Numbered from the stretch's first letter, positions 45,073 to 54,370 are shown. The stretch is DNA of 64,000 bases from an uncultured Methanolobus sp. (GCF_963667555.1 NZ_OY763421.1:3117562-3181561), one strand, 5' to 3'. Notes: a model not told the origin generated them from the letters alone. Numbers and translations are program-made.

Positions 45073-46134
45073 TTAAACGATTCTCTCAACAACAGCCATC
45101 ACTATCTCAATAGCGATCAGCACGATAATTATCCATTCCAGATAATTGGAGTGTTGAATTCTTACTTCATCAGAGAGCATTGAATAATTGTCCCGTATGA
45201 CATCTATCTTGTGGCTCACACTCTCGCTCCACTGCTCGCTTCTTAGTGTTTTCAGGACGGTTGCATATACTCTTGCGTAGTAAACGTCCTCAGTGACCTT
45301 GATAAGGTTATTTACCTTCTCAGTGACCTCAGAAAGGGCTGCATTGTCCTGCATGAGCTTTGTCATAATTGTCCTGTACAGTTGTCTTCTCTTGAAGAAT
45401 GAGAGTTCGTCTGCCAGGGCAATATCCTCATACATCTTTTCCATGCTCCTGCTCAGTTCCCTGTCGTAGTAACGCAGCTCAAAGACCTGTACATTTGCAA
45501 ACTCAATGAGGTCAAAAAGATCTGTGGGAGTATCGGGATCGCATATAAGCGCAGAGTCCCAGGAAAATATGGCACGGTCATTTTTAGTGTAACTATGTGT
45601 ACCTTTGAGAATTTCTTCTCTCATCTGCGGTGAGAACTCTATTTTCTCACCTGCAAGGAGTGGCATCAGGTCAATGGAATCATCGATCCAGTCCATGTGG
45701 TAAATAGTATAGTCCTCAAAGAAATCCGGGCTGAGTGAAAACCCTTTGATGTGTGGTTTAAGTATATCTGCAAGGGTATTGAGATACGACAGGAACAGTT
45801 CCTCAAGTCCTTCCTGCTCTGAGAATAGCAATGCTGTTTCTTCAAGGGATTCAAAGTCTGCGTCTGCTCTCTCATAAGCGAAACACAGGCTTATGGCACC
45901 AATACGGAAAATACGTGCAAGAACGGAGAACTCAAAGGTCTTGCCTTCTTTCTCCACGTTACATTGTCCTAATTTGACAAATAACGGCGGCACTTCCATT
46001 ATAATAGATGTAGGCCTGACGCGGACAAAACTTGCTCTTGCAGTGCTGAAGCTGCTGGCAAGTTCCTTCTCAAGCCAGTTAAGGTCAATATCCAGTCCGA
46101 TGTCATAGATCCTGTAAAAACGAATCGTTATCAT
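45073..46134 (-). CDS. DUF155/RMD1-like protein with C-terminal membrane anchor
   Basis: 353 residues. The order of an alpha/beta domain (FEFSVLARIFRIGAISLCF about 67-85), a long helical region with YYARVYATVLKTLRSEQW, and a final hydrophobic helix (LEWIIIVLIAIEIVMAVVERI) matches the DUF155 (RMD1/Sif2) family, known in mitochondria and archaea but without assigned chemistry. Tail-anchored membrane protein by prediction. Its stop lies 40 bases from the palindrome array, and it is transcribed toward the Fic gene. Confidence 0.75.
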   Translation of the reverse strand: MITIRFYRIYDIGLDIDLNWLEKELASSFSTARASFVRVRPTSIIMEVPPLFVKLGQCNVEKEGKTFEFSVLARIFRIGAISLCFAYERADADFESLEETALLFSEQEGLEELFLSYLNTLADILKPHIKGFSLSPDFFEDYTIYHMDWIDDSIDLMPLLAGEKIEFSPQMREEILKGTHSYTKNDRAIFSWDSALICDPDTPTDLFDLIEFANVQVFELRYYDRELSRSMEKMYEDIALADELSFFKRRQLYRTIMTKLMQDNAALSEVTEKVNNLIKVTEDVYYARVYATVLKTLRSEQWSESVSHKIDVIRDNYSMLSDEVRIQHSNYLEWIIIVLIAIEIVMAVVERIV

Positions 46135-46335
46135 GAATTATTATCTCCTGCGGAGAACTGCTATTTATATTTCACAGTGTATGTTTATAAACCTTTAGAG
46201 TGGGATGCTGTTGATTATTCATTTTGTCTTGTATCTTTATAACTAAATCAATATGCAGTGACATATGTTAACATGCAACATCCCTTTGGATATCTTTATC
46301 AATAATCATTTTGTATGACTTGGCAGGAGATTAAA

Positions 46336-48165
46336 ATGAGCACACGCGAGTACATGCTGGGAAACGTTGCAATTGCACGCGGTATCGTAGAAGGAGGCGG
46401 ACAGGTCATATCCGGTTATCCGGGAACACCATCCTCTGAGATCATCGGTACACTGGCAGAAATGAAGGAAAGAGACTTTTACGTAGAGTGGTCGGTCAAT
46501 GAGAAAGTTGCCCTTGAAGTGGCAGCCGGTGCTGCAATGGCTGGCGTGCGTTCAGTAGTGACCATGAAACACGTCGGTTTAAACGTAGCAGCAGACCCGT
46601 TACTCACACTTGCCTACACAGGTGTCAAAGGCAGCATGATAATAATTGTCGCAGACGACCCTTCATGTCATTCATCACAGAACGAGCAGGACACCCGCAG
46701 ATACTCACAATTCTCACTCATACCATGTTTTGACCCTTCCACACCACAGGAAGCCAAGGACATGATCCCTTATGCATTCAACTTTTCAAATAAGCTTCAG
46801 ATGCCTGTAATTTTCAGGCCGACAACCCGTATATCCCATGGGAAATCCGATATAGAACTAGGAGATGTGGAAGAAACCAGACCTGCAGCAGAGTTCGTAA
46901 AGGAGCTGGGACGCTGGGTAATGGTCCCACAGAATGCAAGGCTGCAGCATGTTCGTCTTCTTGAGACACAGAAAACCATGCAGGAAGAACTGGAAAACTC
47001 GCCCTGGAACTCTCTTGAACTTGCAGACGGTGCAAAGGTCGGAGTTATAGCATCAGGCATTGCTTCAGTTTATGCAAAGGAAGCCATCATCAAACAGGGC
47101 ATCAATGCTTCGTTCCTGAAGATTGGAACCTATCCTGTTCCCGAGAATAAGATTCGCACTCTCCTTGAGAATACAGAGAAGATAATAATCTTTGAGGAAA
47201 TGGAGCCAATAGTTGAGGAACAGGTCAGGATAATCGCACAGCAGACAGGTTCCGCTGTCGAGATCATCGGCAAGATACCCGGTCCGGTGCCAAGAATTTA
47301 CGAACTGAACACTGATATCTGTGCAGATGTTCTTGCAGAAGTCCTTGAGCTTGAAAGACCTGATGTTCCTACAGAAGTTGCAGAGGATTTCGATTACGAC
47401 AGGTGCAGGATCGACCTGCCAATGCGACCTCCTGTCATGTGTCCGGGCTGCTCTCACAGGGCAAGTTTCCATGTAATGAAAAAGGTCTACGGCAAGAATG
47501 CAATCTTCCCAAGTGACATTGGCTGCTACACACTGGGTATCCAGAGTGGCACAGTTGACACAACACTCTGTATGGGTGGAAGCATAACCGTAGCAAGCGG
47601 AATGTACCAGGCAGGAGAGAAAAAACCGATCTGCTGCTCAATTGGCGATTCTACATTCTTCCATACTGGAATGAATGGTCTGCTCAATGCTATCTATAAT
47701 AAAGCGGACATCACAGTAACTATAGTAGACAACCGCATCACTGCAATGACCGGTCACCAGCCAAATCCGGGAATGGGTAAGCTTGCAACAGGTGAGCCAA
47801 CCGTTGAAGTTTCCCTTGAGGCATTGTGCAGGGGACTTGGTGCCGAATTCGTTGAAACTGTTGACCCTTATGACCTGAAGAAAACCGAGGAAGTCTTCAG
47901 AAGGGCAAAAGAGTTCAAAGGAACATCCGTTGTAATCACAAGACAGTTTTGTGTTATTGATGCAAAACGTTCAGGCATCCGCAGGATTCCATGTACTATC
48001 GATGCTGAGAAGTGTGTCGGATGCAGGCTCTGTGTGAACCTTGGCTGCCCGGCTATCGAGTTTGACACCACTACAAAGAAAGCATCTATCAATTCAATGT
48101 GTACCGGATGCGGAGTATGTGCAGAACTTTGTAAGCCTGCTGCCATCACGGAGGTGAAGAAATGA
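46336..48165 (+). CDS. iorA: Indolepyruvate:ferredoxin oxidoreductase, alpha subunit
   Basis: Oxidatively decarboxylates aryl pyruvates from aromatic amino acids to aryl-acetyl-CoA with reduction of ferredoxin, or runs in reverse to make aromatic amino acids from aryl acids. 609 residues: N-terminal pyrimidine-binding domain (GGGQVISGYPGTPSSE), TPP-binding domain (MCPGCSHRASF, GDSTFFHTG) and a C-terminal pair of ferredoxin-type clusters (CVGCRLCVNLGCP, CTGCGVCAELCKP). Start at 46336 with GGAG six bases upstream. Overlaps iorB by 4 bases. Confidence 0.95.
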   Translation: MSTREYMLGNVAIARGIVEGGGQVISGYPGTPSSEIIGTLAEMKERDFYVEWSVNEKVALEVAAGAAMAGVRSVVTMKHVGLNVAADPLLTLAYTGVKGSMIIIVADDPSCHSSQNEQDTRRYSQFSLIPCFDPSTPQEAKDMIPYAFNFSNKLQMPVIFRPTTRISHGKSDIELGDVEETRPAAEFVKELGRWVMVPQNARLQHVRLLETQKTMQEELENSPWNSLELADGAKVGVIASGIASVYAKEAIIKQGINASFLKIGTYPVPENKIRTLLENTEKIIIFEEMEPIVEEQVRIIAQQTGSAVEIIGKIPGPVPRIYELNTDICADVLAEVLELERPDVPTEVAEDFDYDRCRIDLPMRPPVMCPGCSHRASFHVMKKVYGKNAIFPSDIGCYTLGIQSGTVDTTLCMGGSITVASGMYQAGEKKPICCSIGDSTFFHTGMNGLLNAIYNKADITVTIVDNRITAMTGHQPNPGMGKLATGEPTVEVSLEALCRGLGAEFVETVDPYDLKKTEEVFRRAKEFKGTSVVITRQFCVIDAKRSGIRRIPCTIDAEKCVGCRLCVNLGCPAIEFDTTTKKASINSMCTGCGVCAELCKPAAITEVKK

Positions 48166-48758
48166 GTGCTGAAGGAATTTCTAAATTTGATCTTGTCATT
48201 GCCGGTGTAGGCGGACAGGGTACTATCCTTGCATCAGATATTATTGGTAAGGCTGCTGTTAAGGAAAATATGTCTGTGCGTGCAGCAGAGACACATGGAA
48301 TGGCGCAGCGTGGTGGTTCAGTGGTGAATCACATCAGGCTTGGCTGCGAACTCGGTTCCATGATCCCGATGAAAGGAGCTGATGTCCTTCTCGCGCTTGA
48401 ACCAAGCGAAGCGCTCAGGTATCTTGAGTTCCTTTCTGATGACGGTGTTATCATAGTCAACACCGATCCGATACTTCCGGTAACTGTAACTTCAGGGCAG
48501 TGTACCTATCCTGATGTCGAGGCAATCATTGCAAAGCTTGAAGAAACCCATAAGGTAAAGGCATTCAATGCAACTGAGATTGCAAAAGAAGCAGGGCACG
48601 TTCAGTCCATGAATGTTGTCATGGTGGGTGCAGTTTCAAACTACCTGCCTGTTTCTGTTGATACTCTGGTGGAATGTGTAAGGGAACTTGTTCCCAAAAA
48701 GACCATTGATATCAATGTTAAGGCTTTTGAGATGGGCAGAGAAATTACTCAGGGATGA
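48162..48758 (+). CDS. iorB: Indolepyruvate:ferredoxin oxidoreductase, beta subunit
   Basis: 198 residues of the gamma-type 2-oxoacid oxidoreductase subunit, beginning FDLVIAGVGGQGTILASDIIG, with RAAETHGMAQRGGSVVNHIRLG. It partners IorA. The ATGA overlap with iorA indicates translational coupling. Complex is cytoplasmic. Confidence 0.95.
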   Translation: MSAEGISKFDLVIAGVGGQGTILASDIIGKAAVKENMSVRAAETHGMAQRGGSVVNHIRLGCELGSMIPMKGADVLLALEPSEALRYLEFLSDDGVIIVNTDPILPVTVTSGQCTYPDVEAIIAKLEETHKVKAFNATEIAKEAGHVQSMNVVMVGAVSNYLPVSVDTLVECVRELVPKKTIDINVKAFEMGREITQG

Positions 48759-49004
48759 GTATTTTCATCCTCTGTTTTTCATTTTAAAAAATCCTCTTCT
48801 TTTGATTATTTTAATTGTATTTTTGTAGATTTTGTTTACTGAATATATATTTTTATCTGCAAATAACTGTTTAGATATCTTTATACTCTATGATTGTAAA
48901 ACATAATAACGTTATGAAGCAATAATTCAATTTCATTGCATGATTGCTTGCATGTGTGAATGATTTGTTTTCATACACGGTACGATATAGTGGAGTAATG
49001 ACCT

Positions 49005-50201
49005 ATGGTTAACAAAAATAAATTGTACAAGCTATCGGCAGATATGCTTTTGATATCTCTCTTATGTATAGTCACTATCTCTATGGTTGGGATGGTAAGT
49101 GCAAATGGTGTTATTGCAGAACCTACAGTCACTAAGACAACATCACCAACAAGTATCAATGTTGCAGGTAGTGGTAGCAATGAAATTACAACTGTAACTA
49201 TAGAGGTAACAGGTGCAGGTAGCGCTACTGAAACATCTGTCCCTATGGATGTTGTATTTGCAATAGACAGTTCAGGAAGTATGAGCACAAATGATCCGAC
49301 TGGTCTTCGAAAAAGTGCAGCAAAGTCTTTTATTGACAAAATGGATTCAAGCAAAGATCAGGTTGGTGTAGTTAGTTGGGATAGTAATGTAGATTTCGCC
49401 AAGGGATTGAGTGATAATTTCACATTCGTTAAGTCATGGGTAGACAAAGTTGATAGTTCGGGAAGCACAAATCTCAATGTTGGTCTGCAAGCATCGACCA
49501 CCATGTTAAATGCAAACACAAGGGTAGGTCCATCTGCAAAAGTTATTGTTTTCCTTAGTGATGGTGATGGAACTTATTCTAATTCAACTGCAGACGCCGC
49601 AGCATCTGCAGGATATACCATTTATAGTATAGGGCTTAAAATAACAGAAGGCTCCTCACCAGAATCAAAGTTAAAGGCTATGGCTGCCAGAACAGGTGGA
49701 AAATACTATTCAGCTCCAACTGCAGAAAATCTTAATGATATTTATCAGGACATATACTCCGCGGTCGCTACTTCTACTATTCCTTACAATGTAGATGTTG
49801 TTGAGATCACCCAGGAATATATTATTGATGAAGGATCATTCAATATTAATCCAGACAGCATAACTACAGATGCTAGTGGACAAACAGTCATTACATGGCT
49901 CGATATTGGTGCGATCAATGATGGTAATTCTGATATGTCTGCTGATGAAGTAGTCACTTTAACCTTTGAAGCAAAGTGTAACCAGATTGGAACCAACTTG
50001 CCTGTAGATGTTGTTCCTGATGCAGTAGTTAATTATGAGGACAGTGAAGGAAATGATGCAGGGTCTGTAGAGATTCCACAGGCATACATTACTGTCGGTG
50101 AAAATATTCCTCCAAATGAGGAAATCCCTGAATTCCCAACTGTAGCAATTCCAATGATTGCAATTATTGGATTGGCATTTATATTCAGAAGAAGGGAATA
50201 A
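49005..50201 (+). CDS. VWA-domain surface protein with PEF-CTERM signal
   Basis: 398 residues. Signal peptide (about 1-36), a von Willebrand A domain with intact MIDAS motif DSSGSMS (about 89-95), then a DUF11-like beta domain (about 255-365), and the C-terminal sorting signal PEFPTVAIPMIAIIGLAFIF followed by RRR (about 374-397). That signal is the PEF-CTERM type processed by an archaeosortase, so the protein should be cut and anchored on the cell surface. Ligand unknown. Preceded by a 246-base AT-rich promoter region. Confidence 0.9.
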   Translation: MVNKNKLYKLSADMLLISLLCIVTISMVGMVSANGVIAEPTVTKTTSPTSINVAGSGSNEITTVTIEVTGAGSATETSVPMDVVFAIDSSGSMSTNDPTGLRKSAAKSFIDKMDSSKDQVGVVSWDSNVDFAKGLSDNFTFVKSWVDKVDSSGSTNLNVGLQASTTMLNANTRVGPSAKVIVFLSDGDGTYSNSTADAAASAGYTIYSIGLKITEGSSPESKLKAMAARTGGKYYSAPTAENLNDIYQDIYSAVATSTIPYNVDVVEITQEYIIDEGSFNINPDSITTDASGQTVITWLDIGAINDGNSDMSADEVVTLTFEAKCNQIGTNLPVDVVPDAVVNYEDSEGNDAGSVEIPQAYITVGENIPPNEEIPEFPTVAIPMIAIIGLAFIFRRRE

Positions 50202-50511
50202 TCCCTTCCTTTTCTTTTATTTTTATCGCATTGAATGTGTTTTGATCCTTTATTTCGTCAATCTAATAGCTTTTCTTTCTCTTACTGGGATCTAATGGCG
50301 TAATAGCGTCCTTTTGGTTTTCCTCATTGGAATAACTCTAAATACAAACAGAATATATGCGCCATTGTGCAGGTATCTTGAAATGGAGCGCATAATGGGC
50401 ATGCCTTTGGGTTTGTGTGTTATTTCTCTGTCCTTAGCGCACTTGCTTTTCTGGCAATTAGCTTTACCAGTTCCATCCCGCATTCACATTTTCATGTGGT
50501 GGTGACCTTTT
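50202..50511. other. Intergenic region before truD
   Basis: 310 bases. It begins with T-rich DNA likely to end the VWA transcript. Short open frames on both strands (50292-50483 minus, 50314-50505 plus) have no recognisable features. The plus-strand one is in frame with truD but ends at the TGA at 50503-50505 inside the truD ribosome binding site. Confidence 0.4.
50498..50507 (+). promoter_or_regulatory. Strong ribosome binding site of truD
   Basis: GGTGGTGACC closely matches the archaeal anti-Shine-Dalgarno complement (AGGTGATCC type). The only possible start at proper spacing (6 bases) in the truD frame is CTG at 50512. Confidence 0.65.
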
Positions 50512-51753
50512 CTGAAACTAAAGTCCTTAGCTTCTGATTTTCTTGTTGATGAGATCTATTCTCCAGACATTTTCGCCGATGAAGGCGAATGGCGTGTGTA
50601 TCTTCTTACAAAGCAAAAATGCAATACAATGGATGCTTTGAGGTTATTGGCAAGGAACAACTCTCTGCCTCTTGACTGTTTCTCTTCTGCCGGCCTTAAG
50701 GACCGGCAGGCTGTAACCACTCAGCTTATTGCAGTCAAAGGAAAGAATCTGACTCCCATCATGCAGGATAGTAAGGAAGCTGTCAGGTCTGGTTTACACA
50801 TTCAATATATGGGGCGTATGGATCACCCATTATCCGGAAAGGATGTGATAGGGAACCGTTTTACGATCACAGTAAGAAAGGTTCCATTCTATCAGGCAAC
50901 TGCGTTTGAGGATGAATGCGTAAAAGTTTCCAGAACAGGTATGATAAACTATTTTGATTCTCAGAGATTTGGTTGTCTTCGTAATGGCGAAGGATTTTCC
51001 ATGCGCTACATTCTTCGGGGTGAGCACGAAAAAGCTTTCAGGATGATAGTTTGCTCGCTGCAGGGTGAAGGAGAACATGATAGTCATGTCAGGGGAATGA
51101 TCCGGGATAACTGGGGAAACTGGCAGTATCTTTCAAAGGCGCTTCACAGGCACAATTATAGAAGGTGTTTTTCCCATCTTGCAAAACACCCGTATGATTT
51201 CAAGGGAGCATTGGGACTGCTTCCTGAATTCGAAAGAACTCTCCCTCTGTTTGCATATCAGAGCTATTTGTGGAATTCTGCAGTTGTGAATTTCCTGAAA
51301 AAAGCTGTTCCTTCGGATTCATTTTTCCATGTGGATTATGTGGCAGGAAAACTGTTGTTATTTGACGGCAGTTCCGCATTGCTGGCAGAGCAATTCAAAG
51401 ATATGAAATTTCCCTTGATAGGTAATACTCTGGATAGTATCTCAGATCCTGCTCACAGGGAGGCTTATGTGGAGGTTCTGGATGCTGAGGATATTTCCTT
51501 ATCTCAGTTAAAGGTTAAGACGCATGGTTTTTACCTTAAGGAAGAACAACGTCCATTGGTCGTGTTTCCTGAAAATGTATCTGTGCTGGAAATATGTTCG
51601 GATGAACTGGTAAAGTGCAATGGTATGATGAAAGTGACTGTTTCTTTCGATCTTCCTCGCGGATCGTATGCTACTCTTGTGATGAGGTGCATATTGGAAG
51701 GTGTTGCTACGTCGCAGTTGGAAATGCGAGTTGTCTGCAAAGAAAATTCATAG
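50512..51753 (+). CDS. truD: tRNA pseudouridine(13) synthase TruD family
   Basis: 413 residues from a CTG start. The N-terminal LKLKSLASDFLVDEI matches the conserved P-E-D-F-x-V-x-E-x segment, the catalytic Asp sits in AGLKDRQAVTTQ, and NYFDSQRFG, FAYQSYLWN and LPRGSYATLVMR are all present. Starting at GTG 50596, the first standard start in this frame, would remove the DFLVDEI segment, so CTG 50512 behind GGTGGTGA is preferred. TruD modifies U13 of tRNAs. It is shorter than many archaeal TruD proteins at the N-terminus. Confidence 0.85.
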   Translation: MKLKSLASDFLVDEIYSPDIFADEGEWRVYLLTKQKCNTMDALRLLARNNSLPLDCFSSAGLKDRQAVTTQLIAVKGKNLTPIMQDSKEAVRSGLHIQYMGRMDHPLSGKDVIGNRFTITVRKVPFYQATAFEDECVKVSRTGMINYFDSQRFGCLRNGEGFSMRYILRGEHEKAFRMIVCSLQGEGEHDSHVRGMIRDNWGNWQYLSKALHRHNYRRCFSHLAKHPYDFKGALGLLPEFERTLPLFAYQSYLWNSAVVNFLKKAVPSDSFFHVDYVAGKLLLFDGSSALLAEQFKDMKFPLIGNTLDSISDPAHREAYVEVLDAEDISLSQLKVKTHGFYLKEEQRPLVVFPENVSVLEICSDELVKCNGMMKVTVSFDLPRGSYATLVMRCILEGVATSQLEMRVVCKENS

Positions 51754-51761
51754 ATGGAATT

Positions 51762-51806
51762 TGTTTTTTGTTTTGTTTTTTGTTTTGTTTTGCTTTTCTT
51801 TTTCTT
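51762..51806 (+). repeat. Low-complexity TTTTG/TTTTTTG tract
   Basis: About 45 bases made of T4-T6 runs separated by single G, just after the truD stop. It probably serves as the truD terminator, as archaeal termination needs only T-rich DNA. Confidence 0.6.
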
Positions 51807-51939
51807 GATGGCAGATGGTTTTCAATGTGTGCAGACTTACCCAGGTATCTTTTTTATATTTACGTTGTTATTTTTAGCAAAGTCTTTAAATTATATCGCC
51901 TTATATTATATTGCACCATAAATTTTGGAGGGTAAAACT

Positions 51940-52551
51940 ATGGTATCAGTTGGTCAAAAACTATTAGATGTCCCATTCGGGGACATGATAAAAGAAATGG
52001 CTTTTGCCATTGCCGAGGGTCAGACAGCACTTGATATGAACTCTATCAATGTTGCACAGGCTCTTGCAGAGACAGAACTACAGGCTGGAAGTGTAATTCT
52101 CTACATAGAAGAAACTGTAGACGAGGATGGTAACGTTACTGCAAGTAATGTAGTTACCAACGACAAACCAATGTCTTTATTGACATACGGTCTTGAACCT
52201 CGTTTCTACGAATTCACTGAGTCTATCATTGAGGTCAAAATGACAATCTCAATGAAGAGAGAATACTCAACTGAAAAGAAATATGGCAGAGAATTTAAAT
52301 TTACCAACGAGTCCAAGATCAAGGGAAGCTACCAGTCTGGTGGACTTGCAGGTCTTCTCTTTGGTAAAGCTAAGACGAGTTTTGAGAACACTACAAATGT
52401 TGCATACACATCTACTTATGATGCAACATACAAGTCAAAGTACACCTTCAGCGAAGAAGGTACAAGCCTTCTGAGGACCACTTTAAAGCCAGTGCCTGCA
52501 CCTGAGAGAGCTGTTCCGACCGTAAGGGTTAAAGAGAGCTCTTCAGAGTAA
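51940..52551 (+). CDS. Operon protein 1: DUF2589-like, unknown function
   Basis: 203 residues, no signal peptide. Two parts: an N-terminal amphipathic helix region (PFGDMIKEMAFAIAEGQTALDMNSI, given in part; about 9-37), and a beta-rich part with IIEVKMTISMKREY (about 102-115) and a Gly-rich GGLAGLLFGKAK insertion. It resembles the DUF2589 architecture (tentative). The ATG at 51940 follows GGAGGG. A TATA-like TTATATTATATT stands near 51901. First gene of a four-gene operon; paralog of the second. Confidence 0.75.
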   Translation: MVSVGQKLLDVPFGDMIKEMAFAIAEGQTALDMNSINVAQALAETELQAGSVILYIEETVDEDGNVTASNVVTNDKPMSLLTYGLEPRFYEFTESIIEVKMTISMKREYSTEKKYGREFKFTNESKIKGSYQSGGLAGLLFGKAKTSFENTTNVAYTSTYDATYKSKYTFSEEGTSLLRTTLKPVPAPERAVPTVRVKESSSE

Positions 52552-52623
52552 GGTGAATATTTGATATCAATGCAGAGTTCCTGCATTGGTAATCTTTTTT
52601 CAAAATAATCAGGAGGTATTGTA

Positions 52624-53031
52624 TTGCCATCCATTAGTAGTGAAAATATCGAAGAGGTCCTTGTAAGTCCGCTTTCAACGATTCTTGGTGAAATGGGTAG
52701 ATCAATTGCACAGACCCAGAGGGCACTTGATCGTAATTCGATTGATACTCAGATAGAGCTTTCAAGTGATGAAGTACTCAAAGAGTATAATCTGGAAGCT
52801 ACATGGTATCATATTCCGGAAGTGGATATCGAACTTAAAATGACCCTTTCCATCTCATACGAGGAAGAAAAGGATTCCAAGGGCCGTGTTCGCGGATACA
52901 AACGTATTCTGAATGCAGCACCTTTGAATGCTTCTTATAAATCAATTAATTCCTATGATGTTGAAGGTTCAAGTGTTCTGAAGGCTAAGATCGTATCAGT
53001 ACCGCCATCTTATCGTGTAACGGAAGAATGA
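52624..53031 (+). CDS. Operon protein 2: shorter DUF2589-like paralog
   Basis: 135 residues from a TTG start seven bases after AGGAGGT. Shares with the previous protein PLSTILGEMGRSIAQTQRALDRNSI (residues 14-38, in part) and the PEVDIELKMTLSISYE strand pair (about 74-89), and ends SYDVEGSSVLKAKIVSVP like the first protein's TFSEEGTSLLRTTLKPVP. It lacks the Gly-rich insertion. Unknown function; the pair could form a hetero-oligomer (inference). Confidence 0.75.
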   Translation: MPSISSENIEEVLVSPLSTILGEMGRSIAQTQRALDRNSIDTQIELSSDEVLKEYNLEATWYHIPEVDIELKMTLSISYEEEKDSKGRVRGYKRILNAAPLNASYKSINSYDVEGSSVLKAKIVSVPPSYRVTEE

Positions 53032-53047
53032 GGGTAGGAGGGGTGTA

Positions 53048-54118
53048 ATGGCTGATATTACTGAACTACGAAAAAGTCTTGACAGTTTGAACAAGGCAAC
53101 TACAGCAGTCGCTAAAAAGCAGAGTTATGTACTTGCTGAAAGAAATATTGCTGCAATTGAGTCTGAATTTGATACGATCAACAAAGAGCTCGTCTCAAAA
53201 ACAGATGCAATTGAAAAACTCCGGAAAGAGAATCTTGCACTTAAACAGGATTACGATATTCTTGATAGTCGTGTGAAAGATATCCTCAATGAGAAACTGG
53301 AGATAGAGAAAAAACTGGAACTGTTATCTCGTACCAGGCCAGAGCTTTCATCCATAAATCTGGTAAAAGCATTCAGTGATTCTCTAGAGAGTATGGATTC
53401 CTCTCTTAAAAGCAGTTCTTCAAGGGTGAATTATAGCATTAGTTCAATGAACATTAAGCTTAAGACGAATATTGCTATGAATGGCAATGATCTCTGTTTC
53501 CAGTTACCTAAAGCGGATGACGTAATTCCTGCAAGTAATTTGAGTGAGGTTGAATTCACTATTAATTCATCGTCGAAGGCTCCTGAACTTACCAGTTACG
53601 AGGATGTGCCTGATGTTGTGGGACTTGAACTTGAAACCGCACTTTCTGCGATTAAAGAAGCAGGTTTTGTACAGGGTGAGGTTGTTGAAAAGGACAGTGA
53701 ACTTGCACAGGGTACGGTACTTTCTCAGATCCCTTCCGGCAGTTCGGTTGCAAAGTCTGGCGATGCAGTGGATCTTGTAATTTCTAAGATCACGTCTGTT
53801 AAGGTTCCGGATCTGACTGGTAATACACTTGCAGCTGCTAAGAAATCACTGGCAAACATTGGTCTGTCTCTGGGTAAGGTGACTGAAGAAGTGAATTCTT
53901 TGAAAGCAGGTACGGTTATAGGTCAGTCTGTTGAAGCGGGCAGTTATGCGGATATAGGTTCTGCTATAGATCTTGTTGTTGCAAGTTCAGAAACACAGTT
54001 TGCTGCTGTCTCGGGAAAGGTTGCTTCAACTCCGATAGTTTCCACGTCGCCTGCTAAGGTAGTATCCAGTGCAGCAACCAGGGTAAGCACAACGAGGAAA
54101 ACAATTTCCAGGAAGTAA
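53048..54118 (+). CDS. Operon protein 3: coiled-coil protein with two PASTA repeats
   Basis: 356 residues with no signal peptide or membrane helix. Residues 35-95 form a long coiled coil. Residues 104-173 are a beta domain (SINLVKAFSDSLESMDSSL..VNYSISSMNIKLKTNI). PASTA repeats follow at 186-246 (VPDVVGLELETALSAIKEAGF) and 251-312 (VKVPDLTGNTLAAAKKSLANIGL), then a Ser/Thr/Lys/Arg-rich tail. PASTA modules normally sit outside bacterial cells on kinases or PBPs, so a cytoplasmic archaeal form is unusual. Starts 17 bases after gene 2; 6 bases before gene 4. Confidence 0.85.
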   Translation: MADITELRKSLDSLNKATTAVAKKQSYVLAERNIAAIESEFDTINKELVSKTDAIEKLRKENLALKQDYDILDSRVKDILNEKLEIEKKLELLSRTRPELSSINLVKAFSDSLESMDSSLKSSSSRVNYSISSMNIKLKTNIAMNGNDLCFQLPKADDVIPASNLSEVEFTINSSSKAPELTSYEDVPDVVGLELETALSAIKEAGFVQGEVVEKDSELAQGTVLSQIPSGSSVAKSGDAVDLVISKITSVKVPDLTGNTLAAAKKSLANIGLSLGKVTEEVNSLKAGTVIGQSVEAGSYADIGSAIDLVVASSETQFAAVSGKVASTPIVSTSPAKVVSSAATRVSTTRKTISRK

Positions 54119-54124
54119 TTGCCG

Positions 54125-54370
54125 ATGCCTGTTGAAACACATATCGTAAGGGTTGCAGATAATGCAACTCCTTCACAGATAGAAGGAATACTAAAAGCTC
54201 TTGTGAGTATTGGAGGCAGGGTTGACGTGATTGCAAATAAAAGTATAATTGCCACTTTCAATGGTGATTATTCTGAGGTCATCAAACGCAAACCTGGTGT
54301 CCTTCTTGTTGGTGGTGTGAATTTCAGGGGAAGGACTGTGAGAAAAGTTGTTAAACGAAGTTCACAATGA
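54125..54370 (+). CDS. Operon protein 4: small basic protein, I9/ferredoxin-like fold
   Basis: 81 residues. Pattern ATPSQIEGILKALVSIGGRVDV...SIIATFNGDYSEVIKRKPGVLLVGGV follows the beta-alpha-beta-beta-alpha-beta order of peptidase-inhibitor I9/propeptide folds, in which GG and the final pGV are typical; the relation is inferred only from pattern. Very basic C-terminus (RTVRKVVKRSSQ). The ATG at 54125 is chosen with GGAAG upstream inside the previous gene's end; TTG 54119 is an alternative. A terminator hairpin overlaps its stop. Confidence 0.75.
   Translation: MPVETHIVRVADNATPSQIEGILKALVSIGGRVDVIANKSIIATFNGDYSEVIKRKPGVLLVGGVNFRGRTVRKVVKRSSQ

Noticed and set aside
50292-50505. Two overlapping short open frames before truD
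   Set aside because: Neither has a binding site or family features; the plus-strand one ends inside the truD ribosome binding site. Kept only as an intergenic description.
51762-51806. TTTTG tract as a regulatory repeat
   Set aside because: More simply explained as a T-rich archaeal terminator after truD.
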